Below, piece by piece: positions 46,521 through 57,172 of a stretch of DNA of 64,000 bases (positions are counted from its first letter, which is position 1; each line of letters starts with the position of its first letter). The translations under genes were made by a program, and so were the position numbers. This DNA is from Apoderus coryli (taxonomy: Eukaryota > Arthropoda > Insecta > Coleoptera > Attelabidae): the NCBI GenBank assembly GCA_911728435.2, contig OU452205.1:12716260-12780259 (forward strand), in the 5' to 3' direction. The notes under the pieces are model-generated. The model made no database searches. It was not told the origin of the DNA and saw only the letters and a list, made by a program, of their open reading frames with translations.

Positions 46521-46681
46521 TTATATATCTATATATATATATATATATATATAAACAAACAAAGATATTCAACTAAGTTGACAGAGTATAGTATATCACC
46601 GATATACAATATATATATATATATATATATAACTTAGTTGAATATCTTTGTTTGTATATATATATATATATATATATATAT
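46521..46681. mobile_element. Miniature inverted-repeat element inside a (TA)n run
   Basis: CAAACAAAGATATTCAACTA (46,556-46,575, continuing to AGTT) is inverted as AACTTAGTTGAATATCTTTG (46,631-46,650). The spacer is about 50 bp, part of it a TA run, and TA runs flank both sides. Confidence 0.75.
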
Positions 46682-46863
46682 GGGATATAGAAACTTTGCG
46701 TCACGTTCTAGACCGCATTTTTTGACCAATCGAAACAAAATTTGGTTAAAAAATCGGCTAGGTCATGGAATCGCGTGAGTTCGTTGGCGATTGAAATCGG
46801 AGAGCGAATTTCAGAATAGCGGCCTGTCAAAGTTTTAAAAAAATCATATTTTTTTCATTGTTA
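46682..46863. other. Continuation of the older repeat
   Basis: It probably belongs to the same repeat as 46,864-47,258 but has no partner in the window. Confidence 0.4.
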
Positions 46864-47258
46864 ATAGAATATACCGATGTTACATATCAAATGATAAAGC
46901 ACTTAAATCTCTACAATGTTTATTTGGAGAGTTTTTTCATCGCTGGCATATTTAAGTAAATGTAAGTCAATATAAAGTAACAAAAAATAAAAAAAATATC
47001 ATCACCCGGTATACCTGTAATTATTTTGACAAATAAACACCTGTGCCATAACAGTAAGACCGTACTTACGTATGTAATATAGTATAATGGGTATTTCAGT
47101 TAAAATAACTGTCAATATGACACTTTGTTATATTTGGCGACTGTCAAAATATTCCATTATTTGTTGATTAATAGTGGGTGTCAGTGGTAGACTAAGTATA
47201 AATAAAAAATACATAAATCAAAAATCTACTTTTCCGACTGGCTGCCATCGGGATTTTT
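46864..47258 (-). repeat. Intact (empty-site) paralogue of the repeat split by the Helentron-like element
   Basis: Read on the minus strand, it runs from AAAAAATCCCGATGGCAGCC through a T run to TTGACAGTTATTTTAACTGA and TGTAGAGATTTAAGTGCT without interruption. The matching halves at 39,325 and 41,782 are separated by 2.4 kb. Confidence 0.85.
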
Positions 47259-48780
47259 TTATCATTCGGTTGAATCAAGAAATAAATAAAAAAAAATAGG
47301 AGGCAGAGAGCAAAAACGATATTTAGTGAAGCCGATTACCATACACGAAGACAACATAATAAATATGATTAGCTACTTTATCGCGAGTTATTAATTAGAA
47401 TACGTTTTAATAAACTTGCTGCATGTTTTTTCTATAATTTTGTCACATTACACATGAATGATAAACAAATTCATTAAAACTTCATTTGAGTAATCATTTT
47501 CAAGACACTTGCGTTAATATGCAAAAACACTAGTTACTAAATGTCAATAATTATTATAATTTTATCCTTTCCTGACGTTTCATGATTACATAATTAAAAT
47601 ATGCCGAAATAATCCAATATTTTTTTAAAATTTGCTTTATATCCGAACTATTTAGGGATATGGATATGGCATATCATTTCAAAAGGAATTTTAGTTTCTT
47701 CCAAAATATTTGCTTAAACCTAGTAGATCACACTACAGTAATTTATGACCACCGTCTAACCTTATATGTGAATCTGTCAAGATAATTTGATTTTTCTAAG
47801 ATATTATTTAACTTTCGTCAAAATTTCAAGGGTCTATATCGATTCAGTTGAAATGACCTGTTTTGCACAAAAAAAATCAAAATAAATTATTTAGGTAATC
47901 AAAAACAGTCTACGGTATAGGGAAACGTAAATACAAAATACTTCAAAACATCATTTTTATACAGGGTGTCCTTTTGAAATAAACAAGTTGATATCAACTT
48001 CCGGTATAACCTGAAGTGCCACAAATATTTATTTATTATATTATTTTGAGAAATTTCAAAATTATCCTGTATATAATAATACAAACCGTATTTTTAGCAA
48101 CAAATTTTCTGTTGTTTTTTTTTATTATTTCATTGGAAATGGATTTAAATGAATCGGATAACCATAGAAACTTCAGGATTTCATTCGTCTGTAAATACAT
48201 ATAATTTCATTATATATCACAAATTTTAATCAAGCCTCCTATTGTTGTATTGTAGACAGATCTGGAATAAATTCTAAAAATTATATCTATCATAATTTGC
48301 ATAAGTAAATATGAAAAGTTGCTCTGCCATGCAGACAGGCAGCGGCAGCTTTACATAATAATAAAGAAGCAAATGGTCACAGTTTTATGAAAATGTACAA
48401 TCGGCTTTGGTGAAAATTTCCTCTAACTCACGCTGAGGCTGAGGTTTTTTGCATTCAAAAAAAACTTTAAAAAAATAGTATATTGTTTTATTAGGAATAA
48501 AAATGATACTTTTTTGTGTTTTTTTTTTTTGGTATATGAGATTGGGGCAGTCCTCGGATGAACCCATTAGTTTTTGGTCGCTTAAGCCCTGTGAGAGGGG
48601 TGGACACAACCGCTAAATTTTCAAGGAGCAGTCGAGTGATACATCATTTTAAAGCATTTTTTATCTGCTTGACAGCTATAGGTTACTTTTGATATTTGTC
48701 CACATAATTCTCGAGAAAATTACGTTTAAAATTTCACCATTTAGGTAGTTGGAACCTATATTATTATAATTCAAATACAA
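47259..48780. other. Unassigned stretch with one TA-type terminus
   Basis: ACAGGGTGTCCTTTTGAAAT at about 47,961, followed by CAACTTCCGGTATAACC, resembles, inverted, 55,680-55,735. GGACACAACCGC occurs at 48,602. No gene is recognised. Confidence 0.4.
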
Positions 48781-49045
48781 TAATTCTAACCAGGTTTCTG
48801 TGGCGTCATTGGTAGGGCGTTCGCTTTGCATGGGGAAGGTTATGGGTTCGTATCCCAGCTCTAGCAATACTTTTTTTTCTGATTGTTGAATAATGTAGTT
48901 AGTTTTTACGTTAGTTTAATGGTAATAATGAAAACAATACAATTATAATAATAATTATTATTAGTTATTAGTTTATATTTTTGATTATATTATAACTTGT
49001 CGGGAAAGTTCTGGGGTGACACAACCGATTTTTTTATCAAACGTC
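48781..49045 (+). repeat. tRNA-Ala-derived SINE, copy 1
   Basis: The head GTCATTGGTAGGGCGTTCGC (A box), TTTGCATGG (anticodon loop, TGC) and ATGGGTTCGTATCCCAGC (B box with a closed T stem) match tRNA-Ala(TGC). The body runs through an ATT/AAT repeat to ATATTATAACTTGTCGG and ends GGGGTGACACAACCGATTTT. The acceptor stem is not closed, so it is a SINE head rather than a tRNA. Confidence 0.85.
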
Positions 49046-49350
49046 GCAAATAATTTTTTTAAATGTATAAAAGGTAAGTTATTATATGAAAAATAATTTA
49101 ATGGCAAAGCGGACTAAAATATTGGTTTTACCTACACAAGGAATTTTGTTTAATTTAGCAGGGCCTCAGTCTAATTCAATAAAACCAGACCGAGGCATGG
49201 GTCGACAGATACTGACGAATTCGTTTCGCTCTGAGCTCGTCGGAGTACCATAGTCGTTGCCCATCTACAAATATCACCCTGCATTTAAGCACAATAGGAT
49301 ACACAACAATAGACACATGTAAACACGTATCATCTACATGTACATAGTAA
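49046..49350. other. Unassigned spacer
   Basis: Nothing supportable. It leads into the 131-bp hairpin. Confidence 0.4.
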
Positions 49351-49481
49351 TGCATAATCTATACCATGCAGAGGCCGAACAAACTCAATGTATAGGTAAA
49401 ACCAGTCGTATAAATAGAAATAAAAATAGTGTTTACCTATACATTGAGTTTGTTCGGCCTCTGCATGGTATAGGATATGCA
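49351..49481. repeat. 131-bp hairpin with 50-bp arms
   Basis: Arms at 49,351-49,400 and 49,432-49,481 match at 48 of 50 positions around a 31-bp spacer. The core of the left arm is GCAGAGGCCGAACAAACTCA. No target duplication is obvious. Confidence 0.9.
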
Positions 49482-49946
49482 TTCGACATGAAATCCTTTT
49501 AATTTTTCATTGTAAGTTTCTGTCAACGCTCGTCCGGAGTGCATATAACGTGTTCCTCATTTGTTGTACTACTATGATTACTTTTATTGATTGTCAATTT
49601 AGCAAACAAGAAATATCACCGACTTTGCGCTACTCGTTAAATTGTGTGAACGTTTTTGCTTATGTTTCCCAAGATGCCACAGCATAAAGAATTCCGTTAG
49701 ATGTTTTGGGTATCGCAAAAACTGCAACCCTACCAAGTCCACTGCGGTTTACGGAGCTTCATGGCGTCGTTCTATGCAATGATATGATGAAAAAAATACA
49801 AAATGTTATCCCGAAGAAGTATTATTATCGTATTTTTCGGAAATTGGAACGAATATGAATAGTTCCACCATGTGGTCGCACTACGCAATGATACGAGCGT
49901 TAATGAATATCACACAGAATATTGATATTAAGTACATTAAACTAGG

Positions 49947-50500
49947 CAGTGGCGGCTCGTCAGGACAGGCAAGGCAGGCAGTGCCTGCTCAGATTGGATT
50001 TCAGGGACATTTTTATAATAGTAATTATTCTATGTATCTACTATTATATTTTTAATCTGAAAACTGCTCTAATTTTAGTAATTTGTTATATCTCACTACT
50101 ACTACCGCACCGTCACCCTGTGATTAAAGAGTTTGAGTTCCTATTAGGCGCATCAATGAGACGCCACTGCTCACAACAGCAATATAGCAGTGATAATGTC
50201 ATACCCATTCCGCATGTAGTTTAAAATGAACTGTATACCTCTACTGTTAACCTTCAACCGCTCAGTCTATAAACTAAACGCAGGCACCTAGTTACCTGCC
50301 TGTTTCCTCTTAATATACACGCATATTATTGCATATTATAAGATTGTATTGAAGAATTTACAAAAATTCCCTGACAGCAGGGAATAAAATGTAGGGTTAT
50401 AAGTATAAGTTTTCATACTAAATCAGATTTATCAAAAAATTATAAATTTTAGAGATGTCATGGGTTTTTGTAAAATAACAGATTGTTATTGCTTTTCTGT
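49947..50500 (+). mobile_element. hAT-like left end
   Basis: CAGTGGCGGCTCGTCAGGAC starts it, followed by an imperfect hairpin (GGCAGGCAGTGCCTGC) as at 16,600, and later AGGCACCTAGTTACCTGCC. The right end is not identified; an AGCCGCCACTA at about 52,845 lacks a matching target duplication. The 3' limit given is approximate. Confidence 0.5.
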
Positions 50501-50504
50501 TTTG

Positions 50505-50890
50505 TTTTAAGGGGTAGAGGCTTGGACCACAACGGAGGCAACCCTAAAGACTAAAATCCTTCGAGAGGTGGGTGTATCAGCGCATTCTGAAAATGCCCTG
50601 GACGGGCCACATCACCAACGAGGAAGTTCTACAGAGACAGGGGAAAGAGAAGGGAGTCGTCTTTACGGTGAAAAAGCGGAAGCTCGAGTACTTTGGTCAC
50701 ATCATAAGACACTATAAATACCGTCTGCTACAGCTGATCGTGCAGGGCAAGGTAAATGGTAGGAGGGGACGACATTTATGAATGCACAACCTACGCCGGT
50801 GGTTTTTGTGGATCTTTTTAGGAATTCCGTGCATAAAATCAGAATAGCCTTGTTTAAGCCAACGTCCGAAACGGATCTTTAGGGCAACAG
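50505..50890 (+). pseudogene. LINE C-terminal tail fragment
   Basis: GVEAWTTTEATLKTK is followed, after a shift, by YQRILKMPWTGHITNEEVLQ, then KKRKLEYFGHIIRHYKYRLL and IVQGKVNGRRG. This is the conserved tail seen after the RT domain in L2/CR1-like LINEs in arthropods. 5'-truncated and dead. Confidence 0.78.
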
Positions 50891-51700
50891 AAGAAGAAAC
50901 TACGTGCTTTTTTGAAAATACAAGGTGAAGGCTATAGGCTTAAAAAAACAAGTTTTTACGCGAGACGAGGTTAATAAATTCCTAGCTGAGTCTCCAGATA
51001 GGCAGTATCAAAAGACACGGCCGGCGCATAGGAAATCGAGCAGCGTAGCTGTAGGATATATTGAATAATCGCTCTCCAATAAACTGGCGATTTGAGAAAA
51101 AATATTGACACCACTGGTAAAGCTGCCACAATCTCTACACTACAAGTGGACCATCTTGGCTTCCATGATGCTCATTCAACCTAGACGTCGATTACGTTAG
51201 AGTAGTTTTCAATAATGCAACCATAGATAATTGGAACAACCACAACCAAACATCAAAATTTATTGAACTTATATTAGTTAATTTGTATTTATAAAACTAA
51301 CCAATACTCCATATATTTTCCCTCCTGTACTTATTTAATATTTTGCTCTATGCACAAGTTTACATTTGGCATAATAATCTTGATATATTCGTACGAATAC
51401 CGGAACCAAAAAATATAAACGTATGTTATAAGAAAATTTCCTCAGAGACATGTTTGTGTCAGGTTTAAAAAGATAAATATGTTATTAATCCTTGCCAAGG
51501 GCACTGCAAAAAATACAGATGACTAGTAAGTCCATCTTTAGAAAGTTGTCTATATGATAATATTTATATAGCATATATCGTTGAGAAAAGAATTCGTTTG
51601 GTGGCGAGTTCCACAGTTGTGTATTTCACCAGAAGATTTTAAAAGTTAGGGTTCCAGATGCATTAATATGGATGGAGCAATCAGCGCTGAAGCTAAATTT
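50891..51700. other. Unassigned stretch
   Basis: No supportable gene or terminus. Confidence 0.4.
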
Positions 51701-52073
51701 CGGAATTTAAGTCTTGTTTTGTTAAACAAGCCCATTTCTAATATAGGCAGTCCCGCTTAAGGGAGTATCGGCGCATCTATATGTTGGTAGTTGTTCTTTA
51801 TGGGGTCAGTGACCTCCCAGGCAGTCGATATAGTGAATTGTTGTTCGCTCGACGTACGACCAACGAAAACTAGATGTCGCCAAATACATTATTTTACATC
51901 TCTGTACCATGTGGGGTATATACCACATTATATACGAGAGTTTGGCTGTCAACTACTGACCGATCACCACTGATGAGTCGTGGATCGACGCAACGGCCGT
52001 CTGGTGAAAGTATAGTGGTTGACAGACAAACTCTCGGAATTTAAGTCTTGTTTTGTTAAACAAGCCCATTTCA
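51701..52073 (+). mobile_element. Retrozyme-like repeat, 334-bp unit, about 1.1 copies
   Basis: CGGAATTTAAGTCTTGTTTT followed by GTTAAACAAGCCCATTTC starts at 51,701 and again at 52,035, giving a 334-bp period; the second unit stops after about 39 bp. The single full unit contains one hammerhead ribozyme (51,935-52,036). No protein is encoded. A slightly over-length, permuted copy of a unit with one hammerhead is what reverse transcription of a circular or multimeric RNA would leave, as described for retrozymes. The partial copy at 6,025 shows that the unit is dispersed. Confidence 0.78.
51935..52036 (+). ncRNA. Type I hammerhead ribozyme with extended stem I
   Basis: Core CTGATGA (51,970-51,976). 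Stem II is GTCG/CGAC with loop TGGAT. The second core box is GCAAC (51,990-51,994; canonical GAAAC), then a GGCC loop and GTC, with predicted cleavage after C52,001. Stem I: TCACCA (51,964-51,969) pairs with TGGTGA (52,002-52,007). After a 6/6 internal loop, CTGTCAACTACT (51,946-51,957) pairs with AGTGGTTGACAG (52,014-52,025), and CGAGAGTTTG (51,935-51,944) pairs with CAAACTCTCG (52,027-52,036). The A-to-C change in GAAAC affects a conserved core residue, so this copy may be inactive although its family probably cleaves. Confidence 0.82.
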
Positions 52074-52122
52074 AATAAACAAATGCCAAACACTACAATC
52101 ACACTGTGTCCATCCTGCAGCG

Positions 52123-52534
52123 CTCTGTATGTATACGTTATCACGCTTTAAAACTACATTAGATTTCTCAGCTTGAATATAATTCTCAACTGCCATTAGT
52201 CGGCTCAATGTATCATCTGTATAGTGACGTATACCACCAGTACTGCAACGAGAAGTTTACGTAGCCTATATCACGGGGGTGGGAGGACTAATATAAAAAT
52301 ATAAGGACGACTAAGAGCTGAGAAACAACTCTGTATGTATACGTTATCACGCTTTAAAACTACATTAGATTTCTCAGCTTGAATATAATTCGCAACTGTC
52401 ATTAGTCGGCTCAAGGTATCATCTGTATAGTGACGTATACCACCAGTACTGCAACGAGAAGTTTACGTAGCCTATATCACGGGGGTGGGAGGACTAATAT
52501 AAAAATATAAGGACGACTAAGAGCTGAGAAACAA
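52123..52534 (+). repeat. 206-bp tandem duplication, two copies
   Basis: Copies at 52,123-52,328 and 52,329-52,534 differ at only about three positions, so the duplication is recent. Each contains TTTCTCAGCTT and, inverted near the end, GAGCTGAGAAA, so the unit may be a miniature inverted-repeat element amplified in tandem. Confidence 0.93.
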
Positions 52535-52949
52535 CAAAATTTATATTAAATTATAGCGAAATAATATAACAAAATTAAAATCTAACGAAATAATCCATTT
52601 CGGAGAGGAGCGATGAATATAATTACATTAAAACAACGTTTGTATAAAATTTCTTGAAACATGTATGACGATTGACTATACCGATGTCGGGCAATATATA
52701 TGAGTTATTTGTTTTTGTTTTAATGTAATTACAAAATTAATTTTTTGTTTTTTTTTTGTTAATTATAAGATAACTACTTCCCACAAAATTGAAATAATTC
52801 ATTATCAGGAGCAGGTGGTCTGCTCTGCAGCTCTTATACACTAGCCGCCACTACATGCATTTTGAATATTTATTAGAGAACATTATTGTTATTTTTATCT
52901 TATAGTTGTTATTTTTTTATTTTATTTTATTCATTTACACCTCAAGCCA
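52535..52949. other. AT-rich stretch, one hAT-like end remnant
   Basis: CACTAGCCGCCACTA at about 52,842 looks like a decayed inverted hAT end. Nothing else. Confidence 0.4.
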
Positions 52950-53430
52950 ACCTTATGATTGGATAGGGTCGTCATTACACACAATGCAAGTCTTAATTAC
53001 AATACAATAAAAGAATAAACAAAACCTGCAATACATACGTTGGTTAAGTGAGGAAGCTGCAGCTTCAAATTCGCCTTTTCTAAAATATTTTATTTTTACA
53101 ATAAAGTCTTTTATTTTTATTATTATTATTATTATACAAAGACCACACAACGACATTTAAATGTAAAGATCATGTTCTGACAAACAATATGCACAAACGA
53201 AGAAAGAAAAAAAAACAAACATAGGCACTGTCAGCTTAAGAATTGAAAACTTCTGACAAACGATAATAACACTTGTCAATCAAATAATTTTTAAGTTTTC
53301 TTTTAAAAATATTTACGGATTTCGAACATTTTATTTTATCGGGTATTATACAAAATCGATGTACGATGTGTTTTGTCCCGAGGGGACAAATTACTTTTTA
53401 CTACCTTAAAAAGGGGGTAATACTATGAGG
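52950..53430 (-). pseudogene. LINE 3' end, interrupted by a hAT element
   Basis: Minus strand: RGTKHIVHRFCIIPDKIKCS, then KSVNIFKRKLKNYLIDKCYY, then a stop and a 3' UTR ending in an AAT/ATT repeat at about 53,110-53,140. It matches the IP...SINxFKRKLKxYL end of non-LTR ORF2 proteins. The LINE should continue beyond the hAT insertion, above 54,221. Confidence 0.72.
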
Positions 53431-54213
53431 CAGTGGCCGCTTGTCCTATGAAGCAAGTGAAGCAACGCTTCACCAAAATAATCATTAAAATTAATAATAT
53501 TTAAGTATTTAATTCTATTTTATTGTGTAATTTTTTTTCTCCATATAAAATTTAAACTATAAATTAATGTATACTTAATTTTCACCCTGCTTTACCATAA
53601 CACTGTAATTTTGAATTTACATACCTATAGGTATTTCCCTCTTTTTTTATTCGTGTAATAATAGTAAAACATTATTTATTTCGGTCTCTCTCTAAATTGT
53701 ATTTACGCTGACATCAGGTAAGCGAAGTTATTATGAAAAATGATGTTTATTTTTTAATTTTAACTAAATTTAAGTTTTTTTAATCAACACTCCTTTTAAA
53801 AACAGAAAAATCTTGTTAAAAATATACAGACACACCTGTTCCACATTTAAATAAATGTTTGATAAATATAAATAAAGACAAATGCATAAAAGCTGAACTT
53901 TTAATACCTGGTATGAGACGTATTATGATTTGCTAACAAGTAGCATAAAAGTAATTTGATTGACAGTTTCATACAATGTGTTGTTTATTTAGTATTATTA
54001 TGAAGTAGGTAAACATATTCTAGATATTAATTACACTTTATTTAAGGTTTTTAAGAAAACAATACTTAGGTGAGGTACCTACTTATAAACAGAACCTATA
54101 TTTTATGCAGTTGACGAAGTAGGGATATCCCTATTAATTTTAGCGACCTATTAAGTATATGACTTTATTTTATGTTATGCTTCAACACATTAAACTGCCA
54201 CAAGCCGCCACTG
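53431..54213 (+). mobile_element. hAT-like non-autonomous element, 783 bp, with target duplication
   Basis: Left end CAGTGGCCGCTTGTCC and right end ACAAGCCGCCACTG are inverted repeats. A perfect 8-bp direct repeat CTATGAGG flanks it (53,423-53,430 and 54,214-54,221), the hAT signature. It is the same family as 2,655-4,173, minus about 700 internal bases, including the short start frame seen there. The remaining TTF-like piece is frameshifted. Confidence 0.93.
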
Positions 54214-54221
54214 CTATGAGG

Positions 54222-55540
54222 ACTATCCGTCTGAAAGTTAAATAAAGTTCGTAGAACAGTATTGATTGAATGGATATTGATTTTCGTAATTAGACTGAAT
54301 TGAGCAATATCAATAGTCATTTGTTAATAGCCTAAGTGTATCCTATATCTACCACAAGTATATGTACAGTGGCTCGCGAATGGCCCTGTATATAATAAAT
54401 TACTTTATAAGCATTGTCGTACCTCTTCAGGAAGTATTCGTTATAGCATACCTAAATTGAAACTGCAAAAACCATTTATCTTCACTTAAAAGTAAGGAGC
54501 AAGATTAAACAAAAAACTTTAATATTACCTTCTGTCTGGCCGATTACAAAAAAAAACTTTTCAAGTACGATGTCGGCGGAGTTTTCCAAACATACTACCA
54601 TATAAACTAAAAGCTTTTCCTTAAGAAGAATAAGCAAAAGCCACTTTTCAAATAAATGAAATATCTGCCACAAAATATTATATGAGTTTTTAAAAGAACA
54701 TCTTATGTAGCTTAAGGAAATGGTGGATGGTATGTAAGAAATTTCTTTAAATACATTTTGTTTCATATTTGACGCCAAGTCTTGTATCTACATAGGGATG
54801 AGGGAGATTAAAAGGCAACGCTTAGGGATATATTCACTCATCTAGATATAACGTTTTAGATATACACTCTGTCCAAAATAAGAATGGGATAGCATTGGAA
54901 TCTTGGAAACGGTAGGAGCTACAATGTTAGTTAAAGTAGAGAAAAGTTGTACAATTTAAACACTTTTTAAATGGTCTTTTCAAAAGTAAAGTAACTTTAG
55001 AGAATTTTTAAAAAAACCATTTTAGTTTTTATTTATTTCTGACATTATTTTTACAGATATAAAAATTAATAAATTCCTCTATGTTACTTTTTGAGGAAAA
55101 AAAAATTGTCACTACAACGTTTTGTTTTTTCAAATACGGCCCTGGATTTTTTAAATTTAAAGCCATTTTCAATTCCAAAATAGGTGGTATATCACACTTA
55201 ATGGTTTCAACAATATTTTAGTATTTTTAACTGTTATTTAAACTTATTCAAGAAAAATCGCCATAATTTGGCACTTTACTGGTTGAATGCAGAGTAGTAG
55301 GTTTTGCAAAAACATTATTGCGTCGTTACTCATAGTTATTTATTATTAGTTGCCAATATATTTCTCTCTCAGTACAACATTTTATTCTGTACGCGCTTTC
55401 TTAAATTTAGTTGAAATGTTTGTGCTTTTTGAAGTTGAAAAAACGCCTTTCCCAGATGAATGTGTTTTGCAATATGACAATTATTTTCTACATATTTGTT
55501 GTGCTTACTTTTATGTCGCCAATAAGCACTTTTTAACTGT
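54222..55540. other. LINE remainder, then unassigned sequence
   Basis: The first bases should continue the interrupted minus-strand LINE. Beyond that, ACACTCTGTCCAAAATAAGA at 54,862 is a possible TA-type terminus. Open frames at 54,482-54,778 and 55,350-55,601 show no domain. Confidence 0.4.
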
Positions 55541-55747
55541 TTATATACCGGGTGTCCCACCGGGAAGGGATTCGATCGATTATGAAGAAACTACACTGTG
55601 AAACAATCTGAAAATCTGGTGTAGTACTTAGGTTGATACGGCCAATTCGGCTAAAATGTTTTCAAGAATCTAGCACTTCCGGTTATAACGGAAATGGGTG
55701 TCAACTTCCTTATTTCAAATACGACCCTATATAAATAATATTTTTTT
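55541..55747. repeat. Miniature TA-type element remnants
   Basis: TATACCGGGTGTCCCACCGG at 55,541 and an inverted CGACCCTATA near 55,720. The segment CACTTCCGGTTATAACGG with CAACTTCCTTATTTCAAA is related, inverted, to 47,961-48,020. Confidence 0.5.
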
Positions 55748-56035
55748 TGGGTAAAAGATCAAATTGAAAAAATGAATTGAAAATTTTTAAATGGCAACCC
55801 CCCATTTTATATTGTTTTTATTTTTTTTGCATAAAAAATAAGGGCAAGTTTATGAAAGGATGTCTATCCCAAAAACTGATAGTTTTCAAAATATCGGCAA
55901 TTTTACATTTTTCTAATACAATAGTGATTAGAATTTGAAATTTAATTGATATTAGTTGGCCATGATGGCTTTAGATAGCAAATAAATATGACACTTGCCA
56001 AAAATAATCAACAATTACGAAAAATTGTAGACATT

Positions 56036-57081
56036 AGCTTCGTTCGCGGCCACGATTCTGAATTGGTTCTAGTTCTCTACGCTTGCGCAGTTTCGTTTTC
56101 GGCGTTCGCGGTGAAAAAATTATCGGACTACTAGTAATAGAATCAACCAGTTTGGCGTTCGCGGTGAAAAAAGAATCAGTTCGTTACCGGTTCTGAATCG
56201 ATTTTTCAGTTCTACGGACTGAGGAAGAACTGTTGGTTCTGACATGCGCAGTCTAGCTAACCAACAATTATTATACACAGGTTATATTTATTTATTGTTT
56301 ATATGTTTTATCCTTGTAGGTATATAAGGGCATTGTCTTTTTAAAGACAATTAATGATTAATGGTAAAACATAACCAATTTCTGATAAGGGTTTTAGACA
56401 GTGTCAGTGGCTGCAATAAGAAGAAGACATTCAAGAAAGAGTAGAATAGGGGATGAAGGATTTTATTTTTTCAGGTAGATAGATCTGACTATTATAAATA
56501 AAAGCAGAAATGTTTTGTGTCTGTTATTTTTGAAGTTTTACTTTTTATTTCTTATGAAGTATTTAGTGACAGTGACGTCCTGAAAAAATTGAAAACAACA
56601 AAAATGAAATAAGTTTTCAATTAAACAACATTTCTTGTTTTCATTACGTTATTAAAATGTTATTAAAAATTAAAATGTGCTGCAAATCGCTGCCCAAGGT
56701 CTTCTGTCATTATTTAAATGTTCACGATATTCTTCTTCACTAAATTGCGGGACAGTATCTTCATAATAGGGATAATATTTGAATGAACTGGACTGAACAG
56801 TGATTAAAGATTGAACACGTCAACATAAAAATCGAAAATATAACTCAAATGTCTAACTTTTATTAACAACTGTTGCACGACAACAACAGAATATACAACG
56901 TAAAATTAAAATATTCCGGCATCCAGCTATGCTATTCTATTTTGGTTCTATTATTCTATTTTGCGTTCGCGGTGATTACAGTTCTGAACGCATTTCGAAC
57001 CGCGCCTGCGCTTTAAAAACAGTTCTGTGACGTCACGGTTCAGTTCAGAATCAATTCAGAATCGTGGCCGCGAACGAAGCT
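56036..57081 (-). mobile_element. Harbinger-like element nested in the fold-back
   Basis: It has 30-bp perfect inverted ends beginning AGCTTCGTTCGCGGCCACGA, and flanking ATT (56,033-56,035 and 57,082-57,084) is a likely 3-bp target duplication. Comparison with the uninterrupted right arm confirms the insertion point. GGCGTTCGCGGTGA recurs internally (about 56,100, 56,155 and 56,965). At 56,710-56,780 the minus strand reads VPQFSEEEYREHLNNDRRPW, resembling the N-terminal part of PIF/Harbinger transposases. The rest of the transposase is missing. Confidence 0.75.
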
Positions 57082-57172
57082 ATTAATTGGTAGTAATAAT
57101 CATGGCGGGCGTATAAATTCTACTAACGAATACTATCTAAATTTGTTTATTATTTATGAATAATGTGACAGA

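Noticed and set aside
48790..48870. Functional tRNA-Ala(TGC) gene
   Set aside because: The A box, anticodon loop and T arm match, but the acceptor stem does not pair and the downstream body is shared with a second copy, so it is a SINE head.
49947..52855. A complete 2.9-kb hAT element ending at AGCCGCCACTA
   Set aside because: The right end has an altered last base and the 8-bp flanks (AAACTAGG and CATGCATT) do not match.
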